A stretch of DNA of 64,000 bases. It comes from Rutidosis leptorrhynchoides. Taxonomy: Eukaryota > Streptophyta > Magnoliopsida > Asterales > Asteraceae. Shown here piece after piece: positions 33,935-46,575 of the stretch; within the stretch, counting starts at the first letter, position 1, and the number at the start of each line of letters is the position of its first letter. The stretch spans positions 35,486,001 to 35,550,000 of the forward strand of contig NC_092340.1 in the NCBI RefSeq assembly GCF_046630445.1, written 5' to 3'. The notes beneath the pieces are model-generated. The model saw only the letters and a program-made list of their open reading frames with translations, was not told the DNA's origin and searched no databases. The translations under genes were made by a program, and so were the position numbers.

Positions 33935-36299
33935 TGTAGCGACCCGACAAAATCATCATTGACGGCGCCGTCTACTTAGGTCCCGTTACGTGGTCATAAG
34001 TCTTTAAAACAACGTTTGACCAAAAGATATGTCGCATTCATTTCAAATGTAAAGATTGTTCAAAGTTTACGAGAATAGTTCCACCACAAAATTTCGTTAC
34101 AAGGTTATAAGTACAAATGAAACTTACGCGACACAATTTAAAAGTAGCCAAAAGACGCTCTGTGTATGCATATATACTCGACATCCAATGCAAGTATCAA
34201 AATAATGAGCGGAAGCATGTATCATGTATCGTTCAAGGACCTGAGAAAAACATAGAAATCTGTCAACGAAAACGTTGGTGAAATCATAGGTTTAAGTAAG
34301 TAAGTACAAATGAACCACAAGATTTGCATCAATGAAATAATAGTAATACATTCCAAAAGTTTGTTTCACGAGCACCCAATTATCAATGCTTAACATTCCT
34401 TCCATTGAACCCCATCACTTAGTGCTAGAACATACACTGTTTCTCGAAAATATATTTCATTCGTAAACGGTAGCGAACCGTTTGAATGAGGGTTTGTCAA
34501 ACCCATATGGATCCATACAACATAAGTTCTTGCTTACACCCGGCAAGTGTAACTAATGATAATCGAATTGAGAATTTTGTTCTAAACTCGTATGTAGAAT
34601 GTTTGTTTTCCTGTACTTGTGTTCACTTAGTAAAGAAATGTTTATGTTTTCTCATCCCAAATGTAAGTTCAAAAAGAGTAAAAGTGGGACTATGATCTCA
34701 CCTTTGATTGCAAGAGTATAAATGTACTTCACAAAGTAAACGTGTGCATGAATGTTGCTTAGCCTTGACCTAAACAAGTAAGTTGTATCAATTAACCAGT
34801 TACGACACAAGGTCGAGCGAAATGTGTTCAATTAGTCCTATGGCTCGTTACGACTCGAATAGTATAGCATGTGAATCACGTTGTCAAGTTTCATGCAAGA
34901 ATCAAGTATAAAAGCATGTTAGAATGATTGTATAAAAGTTTGGTTAAGTTTGACTAAAAGTCAAACTTGGTCAAAGTCAATGAAAAAGTCAACACGTTCG
35001 GGTCGGGTCCCGAACTATTTTTCTATGCTAGTTATTCATATATAAGCATGTTAAAACAAGTTGCATGTAAATTGGAGGTCTAGAACATGTCAAACATTTT
35101 TAGTAAAAAGGTCAAGGGAAACAGAATCTGGACACGGCTTATGTCGCGCCGCGACCTGGAGCGCCGCGCCGCGGCCATACACGAGGTCTGGTGCCTGGTC
35201 AGTTTCAAATGTTCAAGTCTTGGTCAAAACTTCAAACAACCATAAAACGCAAACCGTAAACAACTAGAAGGCGTATCTTATACCGTTGGAAAGCTCTTTT
35301 GACAAGGAGCACAACTAAACATGTATCATCAATCAAAAACATCATTTTCAACAACCGATTTCTCGTCAAGTGATCAATAAAAGTCTATTTTCAAATTTTC
35401 AAGTTCATCAAATGCATTTTGAGTTTCGGGAATCCAATTCTCACATATGATATGCCGTTTTGAAGGTAATGAGGCATACATTACAACTAAACACTAACAA
35501 TTAACATTCCATGGCATGCAAGCATCCAAAAATTCATGTCAAGAACTATCAAACCCTAGTCAAACATCTCAAAATCAATAATCATGCTTTTGAAGTTTTC
35601 TTAATCAACCTACACATCAAATTGAAGCTAATGATGCTAGTAACACATTTAATACATGAACTTTAACAATTAAACAACATTTAATCATCCAAAATCAAAG
35701 ATTAAGCACACCCATTTCAAAGTTCATACTAGTTACTCCAAATCAACAAATCGAGCAAACAAAACATATATTCATATTATACACGAGCCATAGACACTAA
35801 CTAACACAATTTCAAGTCAAAAACACGAATTTAAAGAAAATTAGTGATTTTAGAAAGTTACCCAAAATGGATGAAATTGGTACCAAATCGAAGAGGATGA
35901 AGAGAGGATCACGAATATGTAATTTTTTTTTGAAGTTTGCTTCCCGATCTGGATTTAGATGATGATTTATGTTTGTGTTCTTGAGAGAAAAAAAAGAAAG
36001 AAAGAAAAAAAATAGAAATGGATGAATGAGTGGGTGGAGGTGGAAGATGGTTGACTAGTCAAGTGCTAGTTACCATTTTGGGGTTTTGGCAAAACAAGTC
36101 CCTCAAGTTGTAGTCGGGTGCGGGAATTACCTAAACGAAATATTTTAAAACGCGTATTAACGGAGGATGTTAAAATCCAATAACGGAAAAATATTAAGAA
36201 TGTTAGCTAACGGAGGATACGAATTTAGTTACGAAGGATATTATTAAAATAAAAAGACGGGCGTTAAAATAATTTAACGGAAAAATGCGGGATGTTACA
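33935..36299 (-). repeat. D 3' LTR
   Basis: On minus it begins TGTAACATCCCGC at 36299 and ends GTCGGGTCGCTACA at 33935. It has four AACGG boxes in the first 150 bases, a hairpin CAACG-TTTT-CGTTG (34264-34277), and two GC-only palindromes GTCGCGCCGCGAC (35143-35155) and GCCGCGCCGCGGC (35163-35175). Confidence 0.92.
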
Positions 36300-36320
36300 T
36301 TACCCACACCTTAAAAGAAA
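36287..36320 (-). other. D LTR start and polypurine tract
   Basis: On minus, AAGGTGTGGGTAA lies against TGTAACATCC. It is the counterpart of AACAGGTGGGTAA in A1 and A2. Confidence 0.55.
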
Positions 36321-38019
36321 TTTTGTCCCGAAATTTAGTTGGAAGTAATAGTCGATGTCTCTTCCTTGAAACCTTGCATTGTCAATGCTATGAATAAGTG
36401 AAGATACGTCCTTGGGCATTCCCACGAATTTGGACAGTCGGGGTTTTATGTTGTATTAAGGCTTGGTTTTACGATCCACAATTTCAACCGGTCTTTCTAC
36501 GAAGAGGAGTTGTCATCAATAGTAAGTTTATCTAGAAGGATAGCACGTTCCTGTTCCTCAGGACACGTATCTAAGTTTGTTACATGGAACGTAAGGTAAA
36601 CGGGAACTTAATTGAGTCGGAAGTTCTAAACGGTAGGAAGCGGTTCCAATACGCCCCAAGATTTCAAAAGGATCAATATTGCGGATATAAATTTCCTCGA
36701 TTTCCCAAAACGGATTACACCTTTCCAAGGTGTGGTTTTCAATGTTACACGGTTACTGACTTTAAATTTGAGAGATTTTCATCTAACATTGGTATAACTC
36801 CTTTGGCGACCACGGGCCGTCTTGAGCCCTTCTCGGACTTGAACTATCTCAAAGGTTATTTCTTGAATGATTTCGGATCTGATGATTTGCTTGTCACCTA
36901 CTTCGGTCCAACGAATAGGAGAACAACATTTGTGGTTATATAAAGTTTCGAAAAGTGCGCGTTAACACGCGAGTGGTAACTACTGTTGTAAGAGGGATCA
37001 ACTAAAGGCGACAACACAAGTTTGTAACATGTCTTTCCAAGATGTAAATTGTTCGTTTGCTTAGCTCTTCTGTTTGTGGAAGATACGCAGTACTCACGTC
37101 TAAACGTGTTCCGAAGGCTTCTTGTAAACAAGATGTGTAGCGAGTATTTTCGATCCGGGATAATTGACAATGATACACCGTGTTGGAATATAATTTCTTA
37201 AGATATGTTTGGACAAGTTAGTTAGGGTTCGAAAGCGTTTGTTGGAACAGGTTTCTTGTCGGCTACTGAAAAATGTTCGTAAGGGCTAGTCACCCTCGTG
37301 GCGAATACTAGTAACACGTGAAGGGTCTCTCTCTCCATTGAGAAATTATATAAAAAGGTTTCCGTATACGGAAGTACGAGCGAAAAGATAGGAGTGAAAT
37401 GAGAACTTAGAATAGGATGAGTTCACATTTTGAGGTAGCCATATCGCGCATCTAGTGGCCAAATGTTGAGACTTGGTGGGAAACGAGATAGTACACGTAG
37501 TTGTATAGCTCGGGGTTGAGTAGTAGTTGGCCGTATAACAGAAGCACAAGGACGTTAAGTCAAAGAAGAAAGGGGTATCCTTGGATTGTGTGTTATCTTT
37601 GGTCCCAGTAATATCAGACGGTAATAGTGAAATAGCATAGCTATGTATCGTGGTACGCGATGACGAGAAGATTGATCGGATCCATAAATAAGTATTCAAA
37701 TTCTCCGTGTAAAATAACGAATTTCAGCTTCCTTGATTTCGAGTCGAGAGGGGTTGCCTTTCAGGCGTTCACGTAGAAGTATTTCTATATTTGAGTTCCA
37801 TTTTGTGCCACACGAATTTATCTAGTAAGGTTGGTGTGAAAAATCACGTTCAAAGTCCGGACACGGAAAATGTTTAATTCTTTCCCTTAGTACGTTAACA
37901 AGGTTAAAGGGCGAGCGATACGGAAAAATTGGAAATTAATCTTTGGTAATAATCGCGAGATCCAAAATTTTACGAATACAAGTCGGAGTCGTGAGTGTTT
38001 CTCCAAAATTAATTAATTA

Positions 38020-38058
<39 letters not shown>

Positions 38059-38819
38059 GAGATCTACTGTAATACCTTGACCACTAACAACATGGTTTAG
38101 AATTTGGACTTCGTTTAACCAAAATTCTCACTTGGAGAATTCGGCATAGAGTTGCTCTTTTCTCAAGAGTTCGAGCGCAAGACAGAGACGTTGTTCGTTT
38201 TTCCTTTCCGCTTGAATAGCTTAAAACTTCAATTATAAGTACGGTAATGGATTTGTCTAGATAAGTTTGCATACGCGGTTCCGGAGGTCTATGAATACGG
38301 GCGGAGCCTTAGATAAACTGAACGGCACTAAAAGAAATTTATAACTATCGTAGCGAGTTCGAAAAGCGGTTTAGGAGACATCTTCTCCCTTAACCCTCAA
38401 TTGATGATAACCAGAATGAAGGTCAATTTTAGAATATACGCGAGATCCGTGTAACGGTTCAAGAGGTTGTTGATACGGGGAAGAGGATATCGGTTCTTAA
38501 ACGGAAATTATTTAGTTCACTAAAATCACATATATGTGGGGAAAACATTCCCTTCCTAACGTATAGGTTTTGGGCTCCCTAGTTCTATAGATGTCAAATC
38601 AAAGTTCAAATTACCTACCCAATAAGTTTGACGTACACTCTCCGATAAATTTGTCGGTACGCAATAGTTTTCCGTTGGTCACTTGAATGGCCTAAGTAAT
38701 ATCTAGGGGGTGGTGGAGTGCAAATAGTTAGCTCTAAAGCCTTGGATACCAAACATTTATCGACATCCGATCGAATAAACATGAAGTATAGGAGTTGTTA
38801 AGAAGAAACGTACCCGTGA
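36321..38819 (-). pseudogene. D pol remnant: protease, RT and integrase, heavily decayed
   Basis: No long frame survives. In short conceptual pieces on minus I can recognise an integrase stretch (LQEAFGTRLDVSTAY-like, about 37085-37130), an RT stretch (YSKIDL/SGYHQLRV-like, about 38380-38450) and the RT FIDD neighbourhood near 38210-38280. A run of 32 T (38025-38056) interrupts the RT region. Frameshifts and stops are dense, so D cannot supply its own enzymes. Confidence 0.7.
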
Positions 38820-39908
38820 CTAGTTCATGTCGTCTCGAGCATCCTCGGTGCTAATGTTGGAAGTTCGGCCGCGTGTGTTGGGGTTGGCTTTCTTCGTTGG
38901 ACATGCATTCCTAAAATGACCCGGTTGGCCACATTCGAAACAAACACCCGGCTTTTGTGTGTTGGGTCCCTTTTGACTGACGGGGGCAGTACTTCCACAA
39001 TATTTGGCAATATGACCACTTCCCTGGCACCGGTGGCAAATTAGCTTGCCACATTCACCAAAGTGATGCTTGTGGCATTTGTTACAAAAAGGTCGAGTTC
39101 CAGCATAACTTTTCTTGCCGACGGAGGTGAAAGGTTCCTTGGCAAAGTTGTTGCTATTGTAGTTGCTGGATTGAGAGGCTTCCCATTTTCTTTTGTTGTT
39201 ACCCGGTTGGTCCTCAGCCGTTGGTGCCGGTGCTTCAATTTCATCCACCATTTCTATAGATTGGCGAGCCATCGTTAAAGCCTCTTGTAGATTGGCGGGT
39301 TTGGATGACATTACCCTGTGTTGAATGCTCTTCGGAAGGCCATCCATTTAAAGTTCAACTCTTAGGGACTCGAGAGTCATGAGGTTTGGACACATTAAGA
39401 CTAGTTCAGCAAACCGTTGATTATAAGCTTCGAGGTCATTCCGGACCGTTTGTAAATTTCTTAGCCCCTGTTCGAGCCTTCGAGTCTCGTCGCGCGGAAA
39501 GTATTCGGTGATCATTCTTTCTCTTAATTCGGTCCAAGTGAGTGCGTGGGCTTCATCGATACCCACTGATTGTACATACGTGTTCCACCATGAGAGAGTA
39601 ATACCGGTGAGAGTGAGGGTGGAAAACTTGACCTTATCTTGGTCCCGACAACCGCTTATGTTAAAAACGGCTTCCATTTGTTCAAACCATCTGGTGAGAG
39701 CAACCGGTCCCTCGGTTCCATCGAAAGTGGGAGGTTTGCACCCCATGAAGTTCTTGTAGGAGCACCCCTCGTTTGAATTACCAGCTCCATGATTATTGTT
39801 GTTGGAAAAGTGATCGGCCACGGCCGCACCCACGGCGGTGGTTATCATTCTTTGAAGAGCTCGTTCGAGAGTTTCGGAAGGAGTATTGGGTTGTCCTTGG
39901 TGAGCCAT
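38820..39908 (-). pseudogene. D gag with one internal stop
   Basis: Starting at MAHQGQPNTPSE, the capsid part has CKPPTFDGTEGPVALTRWF and LSWWNTYVQSVG. One TAA (39348-39350) splits it from the second half, MDGLPKSIQHRVMSSKPANL. That half ends in zinc knuckles CNKCHKHHFGECGKLICHRCQGSGHIAKYC and CFECGQPGHFRNAC. A frameshift just before the protease ends the frame at 38820. Apart from these two lesions it is full length, much better preserved than the adjoining pol. Confidence 0.82.
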
Positions 39909-39929
39909 TGTTCCTTCATGACACAAGAA

Positions 39930-40313
39930 TACCGTTGTTTAGTATTATCAATAATACTAATCGTGATATGGAATCAAGATAAAGAGGAAATTTTTCCTTG
40001 ACTCGTCTTAAATTCTTTATGTCATAATGTCGGAACGTTCATATGAGTCACCGTAATATAATCCCGGAAATTATATTACCCTGATTCATATGTGCATTCG
40101 ACATCATTTCATATAGTCAAGGTGGCGTGTCAATCAAATTAAACAACGTGAGATTAAGATGAACTAAGAGTAGATATGAGTAGAAGCGTTCGAGTATAAA
40201 TGCACAAGTAGTCAAGTAATTCCTACTTCAAGTCTATATGCCGGTTGTAGTCTAGACTCACCAATGTACCCTATGACTCGGGGTCGACACCAATGAACTC
40301 TAAATCCCTACAA
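39930..40313 (-). other. D 5' leader
   Basis: About 380 bases between PBS and gag; no extra ORF of the kind seen in family F. Confidence 0.6.
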
Positions 40314-40329
40314 CCAATGCTCTGATACC
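40314..40329 (-). other. D primer-binding site (tRNA-Met type)
   Basis: TGGTATCAGAGCATTGG on minus, two bases inside the 5' LTR, as in family F. Confidence 0.8.
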
Positions 40330-40331
40330 AT

Positions 40332-42698
40332 CTGTAGCGACCCGACAAAATCATCATTGACGGCGCCGTCTACTTAGGTCCCGTTACGTGGTCATAAGTC
40401 TTTAAAACAACGTTTGACCAAAAGATATGTCGCATTCATTTCAAATGTAAAGATTGTTCAAAGTTTACGAGAATAGTTCCACCACAAAATTTCGTTACAA
40501 GGTTATAAGTACAAATGAAACTTATGCGACACAATTTAAAAGTAGCCAAAAGACGCTCTGTGTATGCATATATACTCGACATCCAATGCAAGTATCAAAA
40601 TAATGAGCGGAAGCATGTATCATGTATCGTTCAAGGACCTGAGAAAAACATAGAAATCTGTCAACGAAAACGTTGGTGAAATCATAGGTTTAAGTAAGTA
40701 AGTACAAATGAACCACAAGATTTGCATCAATGAAATAATAGTAATACATTCCAAAAGTTTGTTTCACGAGCACCCAATTATCAATGCTTAACATTCCTTC
40801 CATTGAACCCCATCACTTAGTGCTAGAACATACACTGTTTCTCGAAAATATATTTCATTCGTAAACGGTAGCGAACCGTTTGAATGAGGGTTTGTCAAAC
40901 CCATATGGATCCATACAACATAAGTTCTCGCTTACACCCGGAAAGTGTAACTAATGATAATCGAATTGAGGATTTTGTTCTAAACTCGTATGTAGAATGT
41001 TTGTTTTCCTGTGCTTGTGTTCACTTAGTAAAGAAATGTTTATGTTTTCTCATCCCAAATATAAGTTCAAAAAGAGTAAAAGTGGGACTATGATCTCACC
41101 TTTGATTGCAAGAGTATAAATGTACTTCACAAAGTAAACGTGTGCATGAATGTTGCTTAGCCTTGACCTAAACAAGTAAGTTGTATCAATTAACCGGTTA
41201 TGACACAAGGTCGAGCGAAATGTGTTCAATTAGTCCTATGGCTCGTTACGACTCGAATAGTATAGCATGTGAATCACGTTGTCAAGTTTCATGCAAGAAT
41301 CAAGTATAAAAGCATGTTAGAACGATTGTATAAAAGTTTGGTTAAGTTTGACTAAAAGTCAAACTTGGTCAAAGTCAACAAAAAAGTCAACACGTTCGGG
41401 TCGGGTCCCGAACTATTTTTCTATGCTAGTTATTCATATATAAGCATGTTAAAACAAGTTGCATGTAAATTGGAGGTCTAGAACATGTCAAACATTTTTA
41501 GTAAAAAGGTCAAGGGAAACAGAATCTGGACGCGGCTTATGTCGCGCCGCGACCTGGAGCGCCGCGCCGCGGCCATACACGGGGTCTGGTGCCTGGTCAG
41601 TTTCAAATGTTCAAGTCTTGGTCAAAACTTCAAACAACCATAAAACGCAAACCGTAAACAACTAGAAGGCGTATTTTATACCGTTGGAAAGCTCTTTTGA
41701 CAAGGAGCACAACTAAACATGTATCATCAATCAAAAACATCATTTTCAACAACTGATTTCTCGTCAAGTGATCAATAAAAGTCTATTTTCAAATTTTCAA
41801 GTTCATCAAATGCATTTTGAGTTTCGGGAATCCAATTCTCACATATGATATGCCGTTTTGAAGGTAATGAGGCATACATTACAACTAAACACTAACAATT
41901 AACATTCCATGGCATTCAAGCATCCAAAAATTCATGTCAAAAACTATCAAACCCTAGTCAAACATCTCAAAATCAATAATCATGCTTTTGAAGTTTTATT
42001 AATCAACCTACACATCAAATTGAAGCTAATGATGCTAGTAACACATTTAATACATGAACTTTAACAATTAAACAAAATTTAATCATCCAAAATCAAAGAT
42101 TAAGCACACCCATTTCAAAGTTCATACTAGTTACTCCAAATCAACAAATCGAGCAAACAAAATATATATTCATATTATACACGAGCCATAGACACTAACT
42201 AACACAATTTCAAGTCAAAAACACGAATTTAAAGAAAATTAGTGATTTTAGAAAGTTACCCAAAATGGATGAAATTGGTACCAAATCGAAGAGGATGAAG
42301 AGAGGATCACGAATATGTAATTTGTTTTGAAGTTTGCTTCCCGATCTGGATTTAGATGATGATTTATGTTTGTGTTCTTGAGAGAAAAAAAAAAGAAAGA
42401 AAGAAAAAAAATAGAAATGGATGAATGAGTGGGTGGAGGTGGAAGATGGTTGACTAGTCAAGTGCTAGTCACCATTTTGGGGTTTTGGCAAAACAAGTCC
42501 CTCAAGTTGTAGTCGGGTGCGGGAATTACCTAAACGGAATATTTTAAAGCGCGTATTAACGGAGGATGTTAAAATCCAATAACGGAAAAATATTAAGAAT
42601 GTTAGCTAACGGAGGATACGAATTTAGTTACGAAGGATATTATTAAAATAAAAAGACGGGCGTTAAAATAATTTAACGGAAAAATGCGGGATGTTACA
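40332..42698 (-). repeat. D 5' LTR
   Basis: Partner of 33935-36299, with the paired GC palindromes at 41541-41553 and 41561-41573. It is flanked by TSD ATTAA. Confidence 0.92.
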
Positions 42699-42703
42699 AT
42701 TAA

Positions 42704-43792
42704 AAAGTACTTTTATTTTTTAAGATTTTAAAATATAAGCTAATTATATTTTATATAAATATTCTATAAATATTTTCTTTATTAAAATCAAAAATCAAAA
42801 ATCAAATAAAAATATAATTTGGGCCGAAACTGGTACCAGCCTGAATCAGTTCTGGAATTCCTGGGCCATGCGATCACATGACCCCAACGCTAAAAAATCA
42901 TGCGGTCGCATGAGTAGACCTGACAGGCCACAAACCTGGTACGCATTTATGACAGTAGGGTTTATTAATATTTATTATTATTTATTAATTAGGGTTTAAT
43001 TATTTATTATTAATTAACTAGTATTTAGTTTTAATAATAATTAGTAATTTTAAGTTAAATTATTATTTTTAATTATATAGTTTAATATTTTTATATAATA
43101 TAAATATAAAAATAATATATTTATAAAAATTGTATTTTTTTATAACTTTAGTTTTATTTTTAAATTTTGTATCTTTTTAATTGTTTAATTGTAATTTGTA
43201 TTTTTATCGTTTGTAATTAGTTTTAAGTCTAGTATTTTGCCGTAGTTATTTTTTATTTCTAGATTTTTAGGCTTTGCCGTAAAATCCCTTAAGTGCTTTT
43301 TGTTTAGACTAAGATTTAGGTGCTTTAGAATTTTGCGACACCGTTTTAAGATTTTAGTACATTTTAAGTTATTGCCGTTTTGGATATAGAATTCCTTTTA
43401 AGCTTTAATTCCTTTAGACGCAACTTTTAATATTTAATTTTTAGACTTTTATTTTTCGACTCTTATTTTTCGACCTTTTATTTTTCGACGTTTTCCGACG
43501 CACTCTTTTTCTTTCTTATTTCTCGACACTCTAGTTTTTAGGACATAGATTTTTATTTCAAAATTTCGACAAAAAAATTATTTTAAGCAGTTAAATTAAT
43601 AGACATCCAAAATTTTCTGGTTCGTAGTAATAGTTGGATTTGTTAGTGGCGAGTTGTGGGCTTCTGATTTAAAGGGTTCTGGCTACCTGCTGCATCTATT
43701 GGCTATTCGAAACGTGGGCAAAATCAGAAAAGTCTATTAATTTGATAACTTATATAATTTTTATCTTTTATAACTAATAGGATATTCAGTGA
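42704..43792 (+). other. B1 5' leader with paired palindromes and TTTTTCGAC repeats
   Basis: This non-coding leader contains two ATGCGATCGCAT-class palindromes, GGCCATGCGATCACATGACC (42864-42883) and TCATGCGGTCGCATGA (42898-42913), and four or so copies of TTTTTCGAC around 43440-43500. C and B2 have the same arrangement. Confidence 0.6.
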
Positions 43793-45687
43793 ATGCACCG
43801 AGCAAAACGTTCACCACCTTTCATACGTTCACTACCTGTAACCAGATCAAGACATCTAGCCAATATTATCGCCATTGATTTTTCTTTAGAATCATCGTCA
43901 AGTCGAACAAGTACTCCAACTCAAATTTCCGATAATCCATCTTTTATACCCGACTTCAAAATTGAAAACCCGGAGGATATTCAAGGACAATTCCAAGATC
44001 CTGAAACACTAATCATTCCTCCTGAACTACAAACCGTTAAATCAGAATCCTCTAGTGATTCGTATTCAACAAATTCAATAATGGAAGTAACTGAACCTCT
44101 AAGTATGGAAGATCGAATGAGAGCCACACGCACGGGCCAAGGTCACGCCATTATTAAGCCAGACATTAATTCGCCAGATTATGAAATCAAAGGACAAATC
44201 CTACATATGGTAACTAATCAATGCCAATTTAGTGGTGCGCCGAAGGAAGATCTAAATGAACATCTTCGTACCTTTAATAGGATCTGTACTCTATTCAAAA
44301 TCCCAGAAGTGGAGGATGAACAGATCTATCTCATGTTATTTCCCTGGACTTTAAAGGGAGAAGCCAAAGATTGGTTAGAATCGTTACCTGAAGGGGCGAT
44401 TGATACATGGGATGTCTTAGTTGAAAATTTTCTTAAACAATTCTTTCCGGCATCTAAATCCGTGAGACTTCAAGGAGAAATTGTTACGTTCACGCAAAAG
44501 CAAAATGAAACATTATATGAGGCATGGACAAGATTCGGAAAGTTGTTGAGAGGATGTCCTCAGCACGGTTTAGACACTTATCAAATAGTATAAATATTCT
44601 ACCAAGGATGCAACGTTGCTACACGAAAAGACATCGACATAACAGCTGGTGGTTCCATTATGAAGAAAACCGCAACTAAAGCTCACAAAATTATTGATAA
44701 CACAGCCTCCCACTCACATGAGCGGCACCAAGAAAAAAGATATCTTTCGTTCATCTAAAGCAGCTAGAGCCGATTCTAGCCATGACTTTGATTCCGTTTC
44801 CGCAAAAATAGATGCTTTCGAGAGACGAATGGAAAAGATGAATAAAGATATTCACGCAATACGAATCAATTGTGAGTAATGCGGTGGACCACACTTAACG
44901 AAAGATTGTCACATTGAACAAACGATGGAAGAACGAGAGAACGTTTCCTATATGAACCAAAGGCCTGGAAATAATTATCAAAATAATTATCAACCGCCAA
45001 GGCTAAACTTTAATCGAAATCAAAACATTCTTTACAACCCAATGGACCCAACAATAACTCGTACAACCAACAAGGTCCGAATAACCAACCAACTCAAAAC
45101 AACACTTTCAATCAACAAACCGCCAAGGCCAAACTTTAATCGAAATAAAAACATTCTTTACAATCCAAATGGACCCAACAATAACTCGTACAACCAACAA
45201 GGTCCGAATAACCAACCAACTCAAAACAACACTTTCAATCAACAAAGACCTGGCTTATATAAACCACCACAACAAACCGAAGAGAAAAAGTCAAATCTAG
45301 AAGAAATGATGGTAAAACCAATGGAATCTCAAACATAATTTATTACATCTCAAACCCAAACAAATGAGAGGTTTGATCAATCATTAAGAACTCAACAAGC
45401 TTCCATTTTAAATCTAGAAAAACACGTAGGTACTCTTGCTAGCATGATGAGTGAGAGGGAACAAGGAAAGCTACCGAGTAATACTAAAGTAAATCCTCAT
45501 AATGAGAATGTTAATATGGTGTCAACAAATTCTGAAAAACCAGCTCCAGAAGATGGGAAGGTTTTAGATGTGAATAACAATGAAGAAGTTACAACACCAC
45601 CACCACCCGAGTATGTAAAGCCAGTGGTGGCACCATACAGACCACCCATCCCGTTTCCAAGAAAAGGAGTTGAGTATGAGCAAGTGA
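43793..45687 (+). pseudogene. B1 gag (Athila-like), several nonsense changes and a frameshift, split from protease by F2
   Basis: The first 266 codons are open and include the capsid-like LMLFPWTLKGEAKDWLESLPEGAIDTWD and FLKQFFPASK segments typical of Athila/Tat gag. A TAA follows at 44591-44593; a +1 frameshift precedes 44694; another TAA sits inside the CE-stop-CGGPHLTKDC zinc knuckle (44877-44879); a third is at 45336-45338. At each TAA the aligned family residue appears to be glutamine. A 126-bp tandem duplication lies in the N/P/Q-rich region. The frame runs straight into F2 at 45687 and resumes in the same frame at 58784 as protease. Confidence 0.8.
44994..45246 (+). repeat. Tandem duplication (about 126 bp x 2) in B1 gag
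   Basis: Two adjacent copies start CCGCCAAGGC(T/C)AAACTT at 44994 and 45120. They are nearly identical apart from a few substitutions and a one-base indel near AATGGACCC, and that indel changes the reading frame of the first copy. Confidence 0.85.
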
Positions 45688-46567
45688 TGTAGTGACCCGA
45701 ACTTTTCCATGTTTATATATATTAATTGAGATTGATATTTACATGATTAAATGTTTCCAACATGTTAAGCAATCAAACTTGTTAAGACTTGATTAATTGA
45801 AATAGGTTTCATATAGACAATTGACCACCCAAGTTGACCGGTGATTCACGAACGTTAAAACTTGTAAAAACTATATGATGACATATATATGGTTATATAT
45901 ATAGTTAACATTATATTATGATAATTAAACATATCATTAAGTATATTAACAATGAACTACATATGTAAAAACAAGACTACTAACTTAATGATTTTGAAAC
46001 GAGACATATATGTAACGATTATCGTTGTAACGACATTTAATGTATATATATCATATTAAGAGATATTCGTACATCATAATATCATGATAATATAATAATT
46101 TAAAATCTCTTTTGATATTATAAACATTGGATTAACAACATTTAACAAGATCGTTAACCTAAAGGTTTCAAAACAACATTTACATGTAACGACTAACGAT
46201 GACTTAACGAATCAGTTAAAATGTATATACATGTAGTGTTTTAATATGTATTTATATACTTTTGAAAGACTTCAATACACTTATCAAAATACTTCTACTT
46301 AACAAAAATGCTTACAATTACATCCTCGTTCAGTTTCATCAACAATTCTACTCGTATGCACCCGTATTCGTACTCGTACAATACACAGCTTTTAGATGTA
46401 TGTACTATTAGTATATACACTCCAATGATCAGCTCTTAGCAGCCCATGTGAGTCACCTAACACATGTGGGAACCATCATTTGGCAACTAGCATGAAATAT
46501 CTCATAAGATTACAAAAATATGAGTAATCATTCATGACTTATTTACATGAAAACAAAATTACATATC

Positions 46568-46575
46568 CTTTATAT
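46568..46575 (+). promoter_or_regulatory. Possible TATA box of the F2 5' LTR
   Basis: CTTTATAT about 75 bases before a CT-rich stretch; the best core-promoter candidate by eye, and weaker than those of A1, A2, B or C. Confidence 0.3.

Larger units (their letters stand above)
33935..42698 (-). mobile_element. Element D: degenerate Tekay-type retrotransposon
   Basis: D has two 2.37-kb LTRs (33935-36299 and 40332-42698), a perfect TSD ATTAA (33930-33934 and 42699-42703), a tRNA-Met-type PBS beside the right LTR, a readable gag and a heavily decayed pol. The LTRs are very similar to each other (a few substitutions and short indels). The contrast between fresh LTRs and ruined pol implies that D moved as an already defective, trans-mobilised element. 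Confidence 0.92.

Noticed and set aside
33736-33939. Tyr-Ile repeat ORFs on both strands, also 9345-9686
   Set aside because: Translations of (TA)n microsatellites.
43793-44593. Host gene reading of the 266-residue ORF
   Set aside because: Its motifs match Athila/Tat gag, and PBS, leader and protease context show it is element B1.
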